From Cryptomeria japonica (Eukaryota; Streptophyta; Pinopsida; Cupressales; Cupressaceae), in NCBI RefSeq assembly GCF_030272615.1, contig NC_081411.1, positions 155,396,971 through 155,460,970 of the forward strand: 64,000 nucleotides of DNA, written 5' to 3'. The notes beneath the pieces were generated by a model. The model was not told the origin of the DNA, searched no databases, and saw nothing but the letters and a program-made list of their open reading frames with translations. Below, one piece after another: positions 1 to 10,984 of this stretch. The position numbers and the translations under genes were made by a program. Numbering within the stretch: position 1 is the first letter of the stretch; each line of letters begins with the position of its first letter.

Positions 1-304
1 CTTCAATCTCTTTGGACATCCTCATAGTTAGGGATTGAATTTCATCCTTCATGACACCACTCTCTTGACTCAGGTTTTGACATAATTCCTTAAGGGCATT
101 CTTCTCTTCATCATCTAGATTCTATAAAAGTTCCTTCCTTTTGGCTTGAGCAAATGACAACCTTTCTTGTAGGGTAAGCATGAATTCCTTTATGGGGTTT
201 AACTCATCTTGTAACTTCAAGTTCTTCATTATTTCAGGATCATAATCTTCAAGTTCTTTCTCTATGCTCATCTCCATGGATTCCAAATTTAGGATCTTCC
301 TCAA
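1..304 (-). pseudogene. Internal (gag-side) remnant of a minus-strand copia element
   Basis: Read on the minus strand, this stretch encodes a charged, Glu/Lys-rich, probably coiled-coil protein running from about 304 to the window edge. It is interrupted by a TAG at about 119-121 and continues in the same frame to base 1. It begins about 30 bases inside a primer-binding-site-like motif and an LTR end, so by position it is the 5' internal part of an LTR retrotransposon, probably gag. There is no ATG at the left end of the frame (the open frame begins with TTG) and no zinc knuckle in view. The true extent lies outside the window. Retrotransposon origin is inferred from context rather than from a recognised domain. 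Confidence 0.5.
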
Positions 305-331
305 GTTGTTAAACTTACTTTAAGGCACCAA

Positions 332-343
332 GTTTTGATACCA
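332..343 (-). promoter_or_regulatory. Primer-binding-site-like motif of the minus-strand copia
   Basis: On the minus strand this reads TGGTATCAAAAC, a variant of the plant copia primer-binding site TGGTATCAGAGC that pairs with the 3' end of initiator tRNA-Met. It lies directly beside the LTR end at 346. Confidence 0.55.
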
Positions 344-345
344 AT

Positions 346-1130
346 TGTTGGAATCCAAGAACACTGAGAGGGGGGAGATGAATTAGTGTTCTACCGGTGA
401 GATAATTTTTAACCTTATTAACAAAGCATTTTAGTAACTAGTATGCATAAAAGAAAGTAACCGTAAGTAATAGAGATGCAACTACAGGAACAAACACCAT
501 AACATAAAGATTTATACGTAGAAAACCTCAAAGAGGAAAAACCATGGTGGGATTGGTGACCGACAATATCTATCCACTGGCCAAATGAATAAATATTAAA
601 ATAGGGGCTTGCACATGCAAGAAGGCATACTGCCTAGAGCACACTTCTCATCACAAAAGGAGCCTCATTGACCAAAAATACCAAAATGGAGCTACAAACA
701 AAATTTTGAACTCAGAAAATGCACCTACTATGCTAAATGAGTTCAAGTTTAAGCACTGTCTATATCAGTTATCATTGTATCTTCTCTATCGATAACTTAG
801 ATTTCTTCCCAAACCTTTTAACCATCAACCAAGACTGGCTGCAGATTATTACATTCGTATTCTTTCGATCAAGATCACTCACACAATATTACTTCACCTA
901 TATATCAAAAATGACCTTACCGAGCTGACTAATATACCCTTTATAATCATAAACACAAATGCCTCGACTTAGAATCATATTTAAAAAGTGATTACATGTT
1001 GGCCTAGACAAAATATAAATATTAATTTATATGATCGTTGTCGCCTCCATGCTATACTTCCCGGATCAATCTTCAATTTCAGCCTTAAATATTGTTTCCT
1101 AGTTTGTCAATTTCCCTGACTGTCGGTTAC
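346..1130 (-). repeat. Partial LTR of a minus-strand copia element
   Basis: The block starts with TGTTGGAATCC next to a primer-binding-site-like motif, as expected for the inner end of a minus-strand LTR. Around 535-555 it carries a segment resembling the inverted form of the element A LTR motif with AAAAACCA and GGGAT, which suggests a related family. I cannot see a clean outer end. Element A was inserted on its right side at 1131, so the LTR may continue past 8881, but I could not match the continuation. Confidence 0.5.
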
Positions 1131-1135
1131 CTTGA

Positions 1136-2678
1136 TGTTGGCATTTGGCACTATAACAGACAAGAGATTATTGGCATTTCAATAAGGATACTGAGAAGGT
1201 TGTTGATGATTATGGATATAACTGATTAAGGATGTTTACTGTCTTAATATTATTATTTTGTCATTGATGTCAAGAAATTGATTTTCTAATTCAGTATGAT
1301 GTTGCCATATATTGAGAAGTATGATTTGATGAGTATAAATATGTCAATAAAAGACACTGAAAGAATATGATGAATAAGGGGAGAAATAAGTTATTCAATG
1401 GGAAACTATTACAAAGTTAGAAAATGATGAGATCATGATGATTAGATTGTTTGGATATTCTACATATGTTATTGATTGGAAGGTTAATACTATACTATGT
1501 TACCAAGCAAAGAACCTAGTCGGTAAACCCTAAGGAATCTAGTCGGTAAACCCTATGGTTATCGCTATCGGTTAATGAAGGCAAAATATCTACCGAGTGA
1601 AGTTTAGTATTCACCGAGTTGTAACCGAGTTGTAACCGAGCTATAACAGAATACATTAAATGATTACATGTGTTATTTAAGGAAGGAAGCTGATGAGCTG
1701 GCTATAATTAATTGATTGGTATGCCGTGAATGAAGTTTGTTGAAGAATCTATGGCAAAGGAAAATCAACAGGAAGATCTACAACTTAGATTGAACCACAA
1801 CACCCTAGCACAAGTTCCAAGAAATGTATGCAAGTTCCAAGGCAGGGTAAAAAGTTTTCAGATCGAAGGATACATTGAACCTGAACAAAGTTTGAAGATC
1901 TGATGGCTATGATTGATCATGGGAAATGTGATCAAGGAGATTAAGTGGTTGGCGAATTGTTTATAAATAGGGAACTGTTCATAAACAATGTGTGCAGGCA
2001 AGTGTATGCACATGGATGCTACATAGTGATTAACGAGCACAGAAGCTTGGAGATTTGTTTTGAATAACAAAGTATAGAGCCTAGTAGATGGACAAGAATG
2101 AGTTCTATGTCTATTTTGTACTGAGCAAATAAGAATTTGCATTAGCATTTTAGATGTGAAGTTGCAGATAGATTTTTATTACTGTTATTTTGTGAAAGTG
2201 ACAGAAAATCTCTTAACCGAGTGGACTTAATAGTCTTATTTGTAAAACCCTCTAGCAAGGTGACATTCTGATTGAGTGTTTGAAATCCTTTAACAAGGTC
2301 ACTTCTAATAACGTGAAGATCCTAACAAATCTGAGGGAAATCCCTTAACCGGGTCACATCTAGCAATGTGTTTTGTAATCTTTAATAAGATTTGCATTTA
2401 ACCGAGCATACTCTAGAAGAGTATATTTATTAGTGGGTCTGAAATCCCATAGTGGTTTTTCCCTATTTGGGTTTCCATGTTAAATTTGGTGTTATGAGTG
2501 TTACGATGTTTATATTCTTTTGAGTTTGCATGTTTAGCAGTTTTGGTTATATTACTGAAGTATATATTACCGAGGTTGAATCTGATGTTTTTATGAAAGA
2601 TTAAGTTTGTATGATTCACCCCCCCTCTCATCTTATTAGCTTGACATCTGTACTTATCTTTAAGTATCAGAACTATGA
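1136..2678 (+). repeat. 5' LTR of copia element A
   Basis: Direct repeat of 7321-8875. It begins TGTTGGCATTTGG and ends AACTATGA, where the other LTR ends AACTATCA, so the terminal CA has been mutated here. A TATA box (TATAAATAG) lies at 1962-1970. Short phrases such as ACCGAG recur through the U3 part. Confidence 0.95.
1962..1970 (+). promoter_or_regulatory. TATA box in the 5' LTR of element A
   Basis: TATAAATAG, conserved in the 3' LTR at about 8150-8158. The position inside the LTR fits the pol II promoter at the U3/R boundary. Confidence 0.6.
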
Positions 2679-2680
2679 AT

Positions 2681-2692
2681 TGGTATCAGAGC
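2681..2692 (+). promoter_or_regulatory. Primer-binding site of element A
   Basis: TGGTATCAGAGC, two bases after the 5' LTR. It is complementary to the 3' end of plant initiator tRNA-Met and would prime minus-strand DNA synthesis. Confidence 0.9.
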
Positions 2693-2743
2693 TTTGGACT
2701 CCAGAAGGAAAAATTTAAAGGTACTTGAGGAAAAGATCCAAAG

Positions 2744-3720
2744 ATGTATAAGAGGGATGCACTGAAGCTAAACAAGTCAATTTTATCTACATGGCAGAAA
2801 AGGATGAAGCTGCACCTATCAGGAGTTGGAGAATATGTTGTATATTATCTGGAGAATGATTTCATCACACTGAGCACCTATCCATTGACAATGGAAGAGA
2901 TAAAAGAAAAGCAAGAACATATCCAAGCAATGATTGAAATAACATTTGCATTGATCGATTCAGAGTTTAATGATCTAGAAGGCTGCAATGATGCAAAGGC
3001 TATGTGGGATAAGCTCATATCTATGTATGGAGGAGATGAACATGTTCAAAGAGAAAAAGTGGATAGTCTAAGAGGACAACTTGAATCTATGAGGATGAAT
3101 GAAGGTGAGAACATAACCCAGTACAGTACAAGACTAAAACAGATTGTCAATCAAATCAAAGGAGCAGGTGGAACCATTAAAGAAAATGATATAACAAGTA
3201 AGTTGTTAAGAACCCTTCTACCGAATTATGCAATCCAAGTCTCTGCAATCAATGAATTGAAGTCCGTACCTAATATGCCAGTTTTCTTTAGATGCTATTA
3301 TTGGTAAGCTACATGCATTTGAGTTACGTAACTTTGATAACAGTGGGTCATCAATAAATAAAGTTGAATCTGCATTTAGTTCTTTTCATATTGGTGAATC
3401 TGATGATTACAATGATAGAATGAGTAAGTACACTAAAGGAAGTACGAGCAAGTGAAAGATTTCACAAGAACATGGAGGAAGTACACAAAATGTATGAGGA
3501 AATCAGAAAGCAACAAGAGTTTGAAGCACTATTAGCCAGAAGGTTACCGAGAGGCAAAGGTAAGTATAAAGGAAAACTACCTTTGAAATGTTTCATTTGT
3601 GATAAGATAGGACATATGGCTTCTAACTGTCCTGACAAAGATTCTACTAAAAAGAGAGATTACCAAGATGATAAACAAAAAGATAATCATTACAGAGGAC
3701 ACCAAGACTTCAGAAGAAGA
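2744..3720 (+). pseudogene. gag of copia element A (frameshifted)
   Basis: Encodes the capsid/nucleocapsid protein. The first open stretch (2744-3307) carries a copia gag (UBN2-type) region with an AMWDKLISMYGG motif. A frame change near 3283 moves the continuation to another frame, then a third stretch begins at 3472. A CCHC zinc knuckle (CFICDKIGHMASNC) lies at about 3586-3630, followed by a Lys/Asp-rich basic-acidic tail that leads into the protease. The ATG at 2744 lies 52 bases after the primer-binding site, a normal gag start. The product would not form because of the shift. Confidence 0.85.
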
Positions 3721-3849
3721 GATAGAAAGTCATGCTTAATAGCCGATGAGGAATCCAAAGATGATAAATCAGATGAAACTGATACAGAGGAAGTAATTAA
3801 TGTGGCTATCAAAGATGGATCAGATGAAGAAAGGTATGAAGAAAAAGCC

Positions 3850-5313
3850 CTTATATCTCACATAAATACTAATGATTCTTGGATCATAGATAGTGGATGC
3901 TCACATCACATGACAGGTGATAAACACAAGTTTGTTATGTTAGAAGACTATGATGGAGGCTATGTAAGATTTGGTAATGATGCACCATGTCCAGTAAGAA
4001 GTAAAGGATCCATAACACTTCTTGACAATGCAAGATGCAATGATGTTTATTGGGTTGAAGGTTTGAAATACAATTTGTTGAGTGTAGCATGGCTAAACAA
4101 TACAGGATACCGAATACAATTTCAGAAAGGAATTATCAAAGTTCATGACAAGAATGGAAAGGTAGTTGCTACCACGACACAAAAAAAAGGTAACACATTT
4201 CACCTTGACTCAACTCGAAATAAATGTTTGTATGCAAAGATACATGATACCTAGTTATGGCATAAAAGGTTTTGTCATGCAAATTTTGATAATCTGATCT
4301 AAATAAGAAAGAAGCACTGAGTAAGAGGTCTACCAAGTTTGGAAAAACTTGAGAATGCTATGTGCCGAGGATGCCAAATGGGTAAAATGACAAGATCAAG
4401 CTTCACAAGTAAGTCTTACACTTCTAAGGGAATTTAAGATCTTGTGCACACTGATCTTTGTGGTCCTATGAAAGTTCAAAGTTATTATGGTGACAAATAT
4501 TTTATATTATTTGTGGATGATTTCTCAAGGATGATGTCAGTAATGTTTTTAAAAGAAAAATCAGAAGCTTTTCAAATGTTTAAATGGTACAAGGCAAGAG
4601 TTGAAAATGAAACAGGAAGACAACTGAAATGTCTTAGATCAGATAGAGGAGGAGAGTTCACATCTGATGAGTTCAACTTATTCTGTAATGATCATGGTAT
4701 AAAAAGACAAGTCTCTGCACTGAGAACTCCATAGCAAAATGGAATAGCTGAGAGAAGAAACAGATCTATTGTGGATTGTGCTAGAACCCTAATGATTGAA
4801 AAGAAAGTGCCACAAACATTTTGGAGAGAAGCAATAAGAACTGCAGTTTACACCCTGAACCGAGTACAACTGAAAAAAGGTACTTTGAAGACACCATATG
4901 AAATCTGGTATGACAAGAAACCTAATGTAAGTAATTTTAAAATCTTTGGAAGTAGATGCTATATACACAAGGATGATAGAAATGGGAAGTTTGATCAGAA
5001 AAGTGAAGAAGGAACATTTCTTGGTTATTCTTCTAGAAGTAAAGCATTTAAATGTCTGATCAAATCATCTAACAAAATAGTAGAAAGTGCAAATGTGAAA
5101 ATTGATGAATTTGCAGAAAGAAATGATGAAGGAAATTCCAAGGAACCAAAAGATTATGATGAATTTGTCTATGTTCAACCGACAAGTCCTACTGAGAAAC
5201 CTGCAAAAGAAAATGAAGAAAATATCCAATTACCGAGTGATGAAGAAGAACATATAGAGTCTACCGAGCCTGTATTAGCCAAGTATGTCAGAAGACATCA
5301 TGCACTAAGTTAG
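3850..5313 (+). pseudogene. Protease and integrase region of copia element A (multiple stops)
   Basis: The aspartic protease motif is intact (WIIDSGCSHHMTG, about 3880-3915). The GAG-pre-integrase zinc region follows a TAG at 4252-4254 and then runs through a TAA and a 1-bp shift around 4300-4325. The integrase core starts at 4444 (HTDLCGP) with the second Asp in LRSDRGGEF, a TAG at 4732-4734 inside the conserved PQQNG motif, and the catalytic Glu in the following stretch. A further TAG at 5311-5313 separates the C-terminal integrase part from RT. The TAG stops at 4252, 4732 and 5311 fall where Gln codons are expected. The order pro-int before RT is the copia signature. Confidence 0.9.
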
Positions 5314-5340
5314 ATTATAGGAGATAAGGATGATCTAGTA

Positions 5341-6923
5341 ATGACAAGGAACAAACTGAGACAAAACACATGTCTGATATCTGAATTTGAACAGAGAATA
5401 GTGAAAGAGGCATTTAACAGTGAAGATTGGATAAATGCTATGACAGAAGAGATTGATCAAATCAAAAAGAATGACACATGGACACTAGTCCCAAGACCGA
5501 AGGAAAAAAATGTAATCGGTACAAAATGGATTTTTAGAAACAAGCTAAATGAAAAAGGAGAGGTCATTCGAAATAAAGAAAGACTAGTTTGCAAAGGTTA
5601 TGCCCAAGAAGAAGGAATTGATTATGGTGAAACTTTTACACCTATAGCAAGACTTGAAGGAGTTAGAACATTGTTGGCATATGCTACTTTCAAAAACTTC
5701 AAGGTATATCAAATGGATGTCAAATCTGCATTTTTGAATGGAATATTAGAAGAAGAAGTTTTCATTGAACAACCTGAAGGATTTGTTGAAGACAATAATA
5801 AAGATCAGGTATGTAAATTGAACAAAGCTTTATATGGTCTGAAACAAGCACCTAGAACATGGTATGAAAGATTACACTCTTATTTGATTAAAATTGGTTT
5901 TATAAAGACAAGTGAGAACAACATTATTTACATGAAGAATGATGAAAATGGAATACTGATCTCAACCATGTTTGTTGATGATATTATATTTTGTGGAAAT
6001 GACTCTCTATGTAAGAACTTTGGAAATGAAATGAGCAAAGAATTTGAGATGTCATTAATTGGTGAGATAAAGTATTTTATAGGTTTACAGATACTACAAA
6101 TGAAAGATGAAATTTTCATTCCTCAATCCAAGTACATAAAGGAAATCTTAAAGAAGTTTGGAATGGAGGATTCAAAACCAGTAAGTACTCCTATGACTAC
6201 CAATTGTAAACTATCAAAGAATGATGAATCTGCATCTGTTGATGAGACACTTTACCAATCCATGATTGGAAAGTTGCAATATGTTGTTCACAGCGGGCTA
6301 GACATAGCACATACAGTAGGTATAGTTGCAAGATTCTTTGCAAATCCTAAGGAAACACACATGACAGCAATCAAGAGAATTTTGAGATACTTGAAAGGCA
6401 CTGAAGATTATGGCTTAGTATATCAGAAAAAGAATGATTTTGATTTAAAAGTTTATACTGATGCTGATTGGGCAGGCAACATTGATGATAGGAAAAGCAC
6501 AAGTGGAGGAGCTTTCTTTTTAGGAGAAAGACCAGTGAGTTGGCTTAGTAAGAAACAAGGATGTGTTTCACAGTCAACAGCAGAAGTTGAATACGTTGTT
6601 GCAGCATTAAATTGCACCAACATAGCATGGATCAAAGAACTGCTGGAAAGTATAAATGAGAAAGTTACCAAGCCAGTAACTATATTCTGTGACAATACTA
6701 GTGCCATTAACATTTCAAAGAATCCTATTATGCACTCTAAGACAAAGCACATCTCTATCAAATATCATTATCTTAGAGAAGAAGCTCAAGAGAAGAAAAT
6801 GGTGTTGGAGTGGTTAGCACAAAGGAACAAATAGCAGATATCTTCACCAAGCCACTGCCAAGGGACACTTTTGAGTATCTCAGAGGTAAGTTAGGGGTCC
6901 TACCCCTATCTTCTACTCACTGA
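5341..6923 (+). pseudogene. Reverse transcriptase and RNase H of copia element A
   Basis: A 497-residue open frame covers the whole RVT_2 domain (NDTWTLVPRP, MDVKSAFLNG, YGLKQAPRTWY, catalytic FVDDIIF at about residues 210-216) and RNase H (TDADWAGN, STAEVEY, KTKHISIKYHYLR). It closes at 6832-6834 because of a 1-bp deletion just upstream. In the next frame the usual pol ending (ADIFTKPLP) continues to a TGA at 6921-6923. This is the best preserved coding part of the element. Confidence 0.93.
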
Positions 6924-7308
6924 CCGAGTTCGGTGAAAGCATCAATTCGATGACTAGGAGTTGATGCTGATTTACACACTTTAGGAAGTTTTCTAAACGT
7001 GTGTAGGAAACAATACAAGAAATAATGCAGGCAACAAGAATTGAAGACATAAATGCTCTGACCGAGACTAGAGTTGACACATAACAGCAGGAAATCACTT
7101 CATACAGGAAGAAATTATGTTTTAAGTTCTCTACTTTTTGGCATTGTTGTCAAAGGAGGAGAAGACTGGAGAAGACTGACGAAAAAGCAAGAGTGGAGAA
7201 GAGGAGAAGACTAATGTATGGGGGAGAAATCTGATGATAGAAGCAGAGTATTTTAGCATAGCAATCCAAATCAATTAGGTCAAATCAATTGGTTTTGCCA
7301 TCAATGCT

Positions 7309-7319
7309 AAAGGGGGAGA
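7309..7319 (+). promoter_or_regulatory. Polypurine tract of element A
   Basis: AAAGGGGGAGA immediately before the 3' LTR start, where plus-strand priming is expected. Confidence 0.85.
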
Positions 7320-7320
7320 T

Positions 7321-8875
7321 TGTTGGCATTTGGCATTATAACAGACAAGAAGAGATTGTTGGCATTTCAATAAGGATATTGAGAAGGTTGTTGATGATTA
7401 TGGATATAACTGATTAAGGATGTTTACTGTCTTAATATTATTATTTTGTCATTGATGTCAAGAAATTGATTTTCTAATTTAGTATGATGTTGCCATATCT
7501 TGAGAAGTATGATTTGATGAGTATAAAGATGTCGGTAAAAGACACCGAAAGAATATGATGAATAAGGGGACAAATAAGTTATTCAATGGGCAACTATTAC
7601 CAAGTTAGACAAAGATGAGATCATGATGATTAGATTGTTTTGATATCCTACATATGTTATTGATTGGAAAGTTAATACTATACTCTGTTACCGAGCAAAG
7701 AACCTAGTCGATAAACCCTAAGGAACCTAGTCGGTAAACCCTATGGTTATCACTATCGGTTAATGAAGGTAGAATGTCTACCGAGTGAAGTTTTATATTC
7801 ACCGAGTTGTAACCGAGTTGTAACCGAGCTGTAACAGAATACATTAAATGATTACATGCATTATTTAAGGAAGGAAGTTGATGAGCTAGCTATGATTAAA
7901 TGATTGGTATGTCGTGAATGAAGTTTGTTAAAGAATCTATGGCAAAGGAAAATTGGCAGAAAGATCTACAACTTAGATTGAACCGCAACACCCTAGCACA
8001 AGTTCCAAGAAATGTATGCAAGTTCCAAGGCAAGGTAAAATGTTTTCAGATCGAAGGATGCATTGAACCTGAACAAAGTTTGAAGATCTAATGGCTATGA
8101 TTGATCATGGGAAATGTGATCAAGGAGATTAAGCGATTGGCGAATTGTTTATAAATAGGGAACTATTCATAAACAATGCATGTCGGCAAGTGTATGCACA
8201 GGGATGCTACATAGTGATTACCAAGCATAGAAGCTTGGAGATCTGTTTTGAATAACAGAGTATAGAGCCCAACAGATGGACAAGAGTTAGTTCTATGTCT
8301 ATATTGTATTGAGAAAATAAGAATCTTCTTTAACATTTTAGATGTGAAGTTGTAGATAGATTTTTATTACTGTTATTTTGTGAAAGTGATAGAAAATCTC
8401 TTAACCGAGTGGACTTAACAGTCTTATTTGTAAAACCCTCTAGCAAGGTGACATTCTGATTGAGTGTTTGAAATCCTTTAACAAGGTCACTTCTAACAAG
8501 GTGAAGATCCTAACAGATCTGAGGGAAATCCCTTAACCGGGTCACATCTAGCAATGTGTTTTGTAATATTTAACATGATTTGCTTTTAACCGAGCATACT
8601 CTAGAATAGTATATTTCTCAGTGGGTCTGAAATCCCACAGTGGTTTTTCCCTATTTGGGTTTCCACATTAAATCTGGTGTTATGAGTGTTATGATGTTTA
8701 TATGCTTTTGAGTTTGCATGTTTAGCAGTTTTGGTTATATTATTGAAGTATATATTACTGAGGTTGAATCTGATATTTTTATGAAAGATTAAGTTTGTAT
8801 GATTCACCACCCCCCCTCCCCCTCTCATCTTATTAGCTTGGCATCTGTACTTATCTTTAAGTATTAGAACTATCA
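7321..8875 (+). repeat. 3' LTR of copia element A
   Basis: Nearly the same sequence as 1136-2678, with scattered substitutions and small indels, ending AACTATCA. It is followed directly by the target duplication CTTGA. The spread of differences shows that the insertion is not recent. Confidence 0.95.
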
Positions 8876-8936
8876 CTTGAGTGTTGGTTGCCAAACCATG
8901 AATACCGGTGAGTAATGGTTAAGTGTCTAACTAAAA

Positions 8937-9575
8937 GTGATGTGTGTTTCAATCAATGAAAACATAATTAAACTGAATGAGTGTCAATTTCCAACACACA
9001 CCTTGGAGGGAAGCTATAAACCTGAAGATGTTATGAAAAATATAATGCATAAGAAATACCTTAGCCGTGAAAGGGAAAATAAACAAATAATAGGCTTCAT
9101 GCATGAAGAAGAGGCATATATCAGTGACACAGAAGCCAAGGAGGAGAGTTCACTCACCAATAAACAAATTTCAAACATATTAGATATAGGATGTCAGAAA
9201 TATTGTTGTGAGGGAAAACAAAATTTCTTATGCCCTATACACACTAATTTTGACAAAGAAGTTGAACTACACAGTAATAGAATAGAAGAGGTGGATGTGT
9301 CCGAAGAAGATTTTACAATTGAGAATACATATTGTGCAAAGAAAATAATAGTAGGATGTATGCTTGAAAATAACATTCAATTTTTTTCAAACTCATTGTA
9401 TGATGAGGCAGTAGAAGAACACCAAACATCATGTTTCCAAAATATATATGAATATGGTCATTTTAAATTTTCAAATACAATATATGAAGAGGAAAAGACA
9501 TTTTTAGATGGCACAAGCATTGTACCAGTTTATGAAGACGACTTATATAATAGATACCACTATCAGAAGGAGTAG
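8937..9575 (+). CDS. Unrecognised acidic 212-residue ORF
   Basis: Open from an ATG to TAG, 212 residues, rich in Glu, Asp, Asn, Tyr and Cys, with no hydrophobic segment and no motif I recognise. It stands just to the right of element A and is followed after a few bases by another ORF in a different frame. The pair may once have been one reading frame. The length exceeds chance expectation in AT-rich DNA, but no homology is visible to me. It could be a decayed retroelement-associated ORF or a fragment of a host gene. Confidence 0.35.
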   Translation: MMCVSINENIIKLNECQFPTHTLEGSYKPEDVMKNIMHKKYLSRERENKQIIGFMHEEEAYISDTEAKEESSLTNKQISNILDIGCQKYCCEGKQNFLCPIHTNFDKEVELHSNRIEEVDVSEEDFTIENTYCAKKIIVGCMLENNIQFFSNSLYDEAVEEHQTSCFQNIYEYGHFKFSNTIYEEEKTFLDGTSIVPVYEDDLYNRYHYQKE

Positions 9576-9583
9576 CCTAAGAA

Positions 9584-10027
9584 ATGAGTAGTATTTTAGA
9601 TCTTGATATCATGGAAATATTAGACGATAATATAGATGTGGTTGACTCTAAGGGTGGAATAGAAAGTGACAAACAATACATAAGGCATGCTGATAAGATA
9701 AAGGTAAGTAATGATACACTAGTGGATATGAGACTATATCAAAACATAAACCTTTGTGAATATGAAAAATTAATGGTTTATAAAAATCCAAAGTACCATG
9801 TGATGAAGACAAAAATTAAAAGTAACTATGAATTTCATTACCATGGTAGTTATAATCTGGAGATTATTATAGTGATTCTAGGTTGGAATATGAAGCTAAA
9901 ATTAAAGGATTTTCTATTGGATACAACAATATTATATGTGGTGAATACGGAAAATATGTGTTACTTCGTGAGAATTATTTTCAACATGTACCTAATTTCA
10001 AAATATGGAGTGGTGAAGTCAAAATAA
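9584..10027 (+). CDS. Unrecognised 147-residue ORF
   Basis: Starts at an ATG 8 bases after the stop of the preceding ORF, in a different frame. The first half is Asp-rich (MEILDDNIDVVD) and the second half turns hydrophobic. Tyr/Asn-rich composition matches the neighbour, so the two may be a frame-shifted continuation of a single protein. No domain is recognised. Confidence 0.3.
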   Translation: MSSILDLDIMEILDDNIDVVDSKGGIESDKQYIRHADKIKVSNDTLVDMRLYQNINLCEYEKLMVYKNPKYHVMKTKIKSNYEFHYHGSYNLEIIIVILGWNMKLKLKDFLLDTTILYVVNTENMCYFVRIIFNMYLISKYGVVKSK

Positions 10028-10152
10028 TCAATTAGACACCCAATGGTGTTTTCAAATTTGTTACATTATCACAATATCATAATTAGATATTTGATCAGGG
10101 AAAGAATTGGTTTTTTATTTTTAGAGGCTCAGGGCTACCAAATAAAATTATG

Positions 10153-10344
10153 AATTTTCAAAATAAAGCAAGTGGTAGTTAGAAGGGCACAATGACTTGG
10201 ACAATTGGTCTTCTTCCACCATAAATGCTAGATTATTGCGATGCTATAAATTTTCAAAATAAAGCAAGTGGCAGTTCGAAGGGCACAATGACTTGGACAC
10301 TTGATCTTCTTCCACCATAAATGCTAGATTCTTGCGATGCCCAA
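10153..10344 (+). repeat. 96-bp tandem duplication
   Basis: Two adjacent copies with a period of 96 bases, each running from AATTTTCAAAATAAAGC to CTTGCGATGC (ATTGCGATGC in the first copy), differing at only a few positions. No coding content is seen. Confidence 0.85.
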
Positions 10345-10529
10345 AAGGAGCATACATCCCCAACTAGAGCCACTGTTATGACTTAAAATTTTGTACCATT
10401 GATGAAAAAAGGTGATTGTAATATGCATAGTATCTATGTCAGGAGAGAAACATTCAAGAAAGCAAAAAGGTTAATTTTTTCCTTGGATAAATTATTCTAA
10501 AAATGATTAAAACACTCTCCCTCATGGTT

Positions 10530-10984
10530 AAGAGAAGATCAAGTAGTGGGACCCCTTCAATTCTCGAGTTAATGTAATGTAAAAAAAATATTTCCATCGG
10601 CAAAAAGATTGAAAATGTTTTCATTGACAAGACCAAATGTGAAACATTAAAAAATTTTAAAGAAGAAAAGTGACATATACCAAGGGCCCCAAAAAGAGAG
10701 TTGCGCTCAAATTTATTATTGGCAGGACACAAGCTATCTACAAAAGAGCGAAATAGTTTTGCTGAAACCCCATGTCCCATAAATAAAGGTGAGTAGCCCT
10801 TGATGTAATTGGAACCAAACATTTTGATAGTGAAGTAAGTGGTGATAGAGAAGTTCAATGCAATGTGCTAGAGCTATTGAATCAACTCGATAACTTTAGC
10901 AGTGATGATCGTATAAAGGTTATTGCAGCCACAAATCATGTAGAGATTTTAGACCCGGCCAATGATAAAATGAGAACTTTGGAG
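10530..10984 (+). pseudogene. Degraded 26S proteasome AAA-ATPase (RPT5-like) fragment
   Basis: A clear reading runs through [41 protein letters not shown] (about 10830-10955), the wording of plant 26S regulatory subunit 6A (RPT5) from just after Walker B through the sensor region. Upstream, with indels, the nucleotides still follow the Walker A region (GGGCCCC near 10683), the LAGPQLVQ stretch (near 10720) and a Walker B remnant around 10770-10810. Stops and frame changes make it non-functional, and it ends at a TAG at about 10984. No intron-like gap interrupts it, which would suit a processed or transduced copy. RPT5 rather than another RPT subunit is judged from memory of family wording. 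Confidence 0.75.

Larger units (their letters stand above)
1131..8880 (+). mobile_element. Ty1/copia retrotransposon A, structurally complete, coding-dead
   Basis: A complete element with a 5-bp target duplication (CTTGA at 1131-1135 and 8876-8880), two direct LTRs beginning TGTTGG, a tRNA-Met primer-binding site, a polypurine tract and a gag-pro-int-RT-RNase H order typical of copia. LTRs of about 1.54 kb are long for the superfamily. Reverse transcriptase wording such as MSKEFEMSLIGEIKYFIGLQ resembles the SIRE/Maximus lineage; that lineage call is my inference. No envelope-like ORF is visible after pol. Several in-frame stops and 1-bp shifts break the polyprotein, so the copy cannot supply its own enzymes. 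Confidence 0.95.

Noticed and set aside
3472-6834. Programmed readthrough or frameshift as the explanation for the broken copia frames
   Set aside because: The stops occur at several unrelated places, within conserved catalytic motifs, and differ between elements, so decay is simpler.
6924-7308. Envelope-like ORF in element A
   Set aside because: The interval is under 400 bases and holds no convincing open frame.
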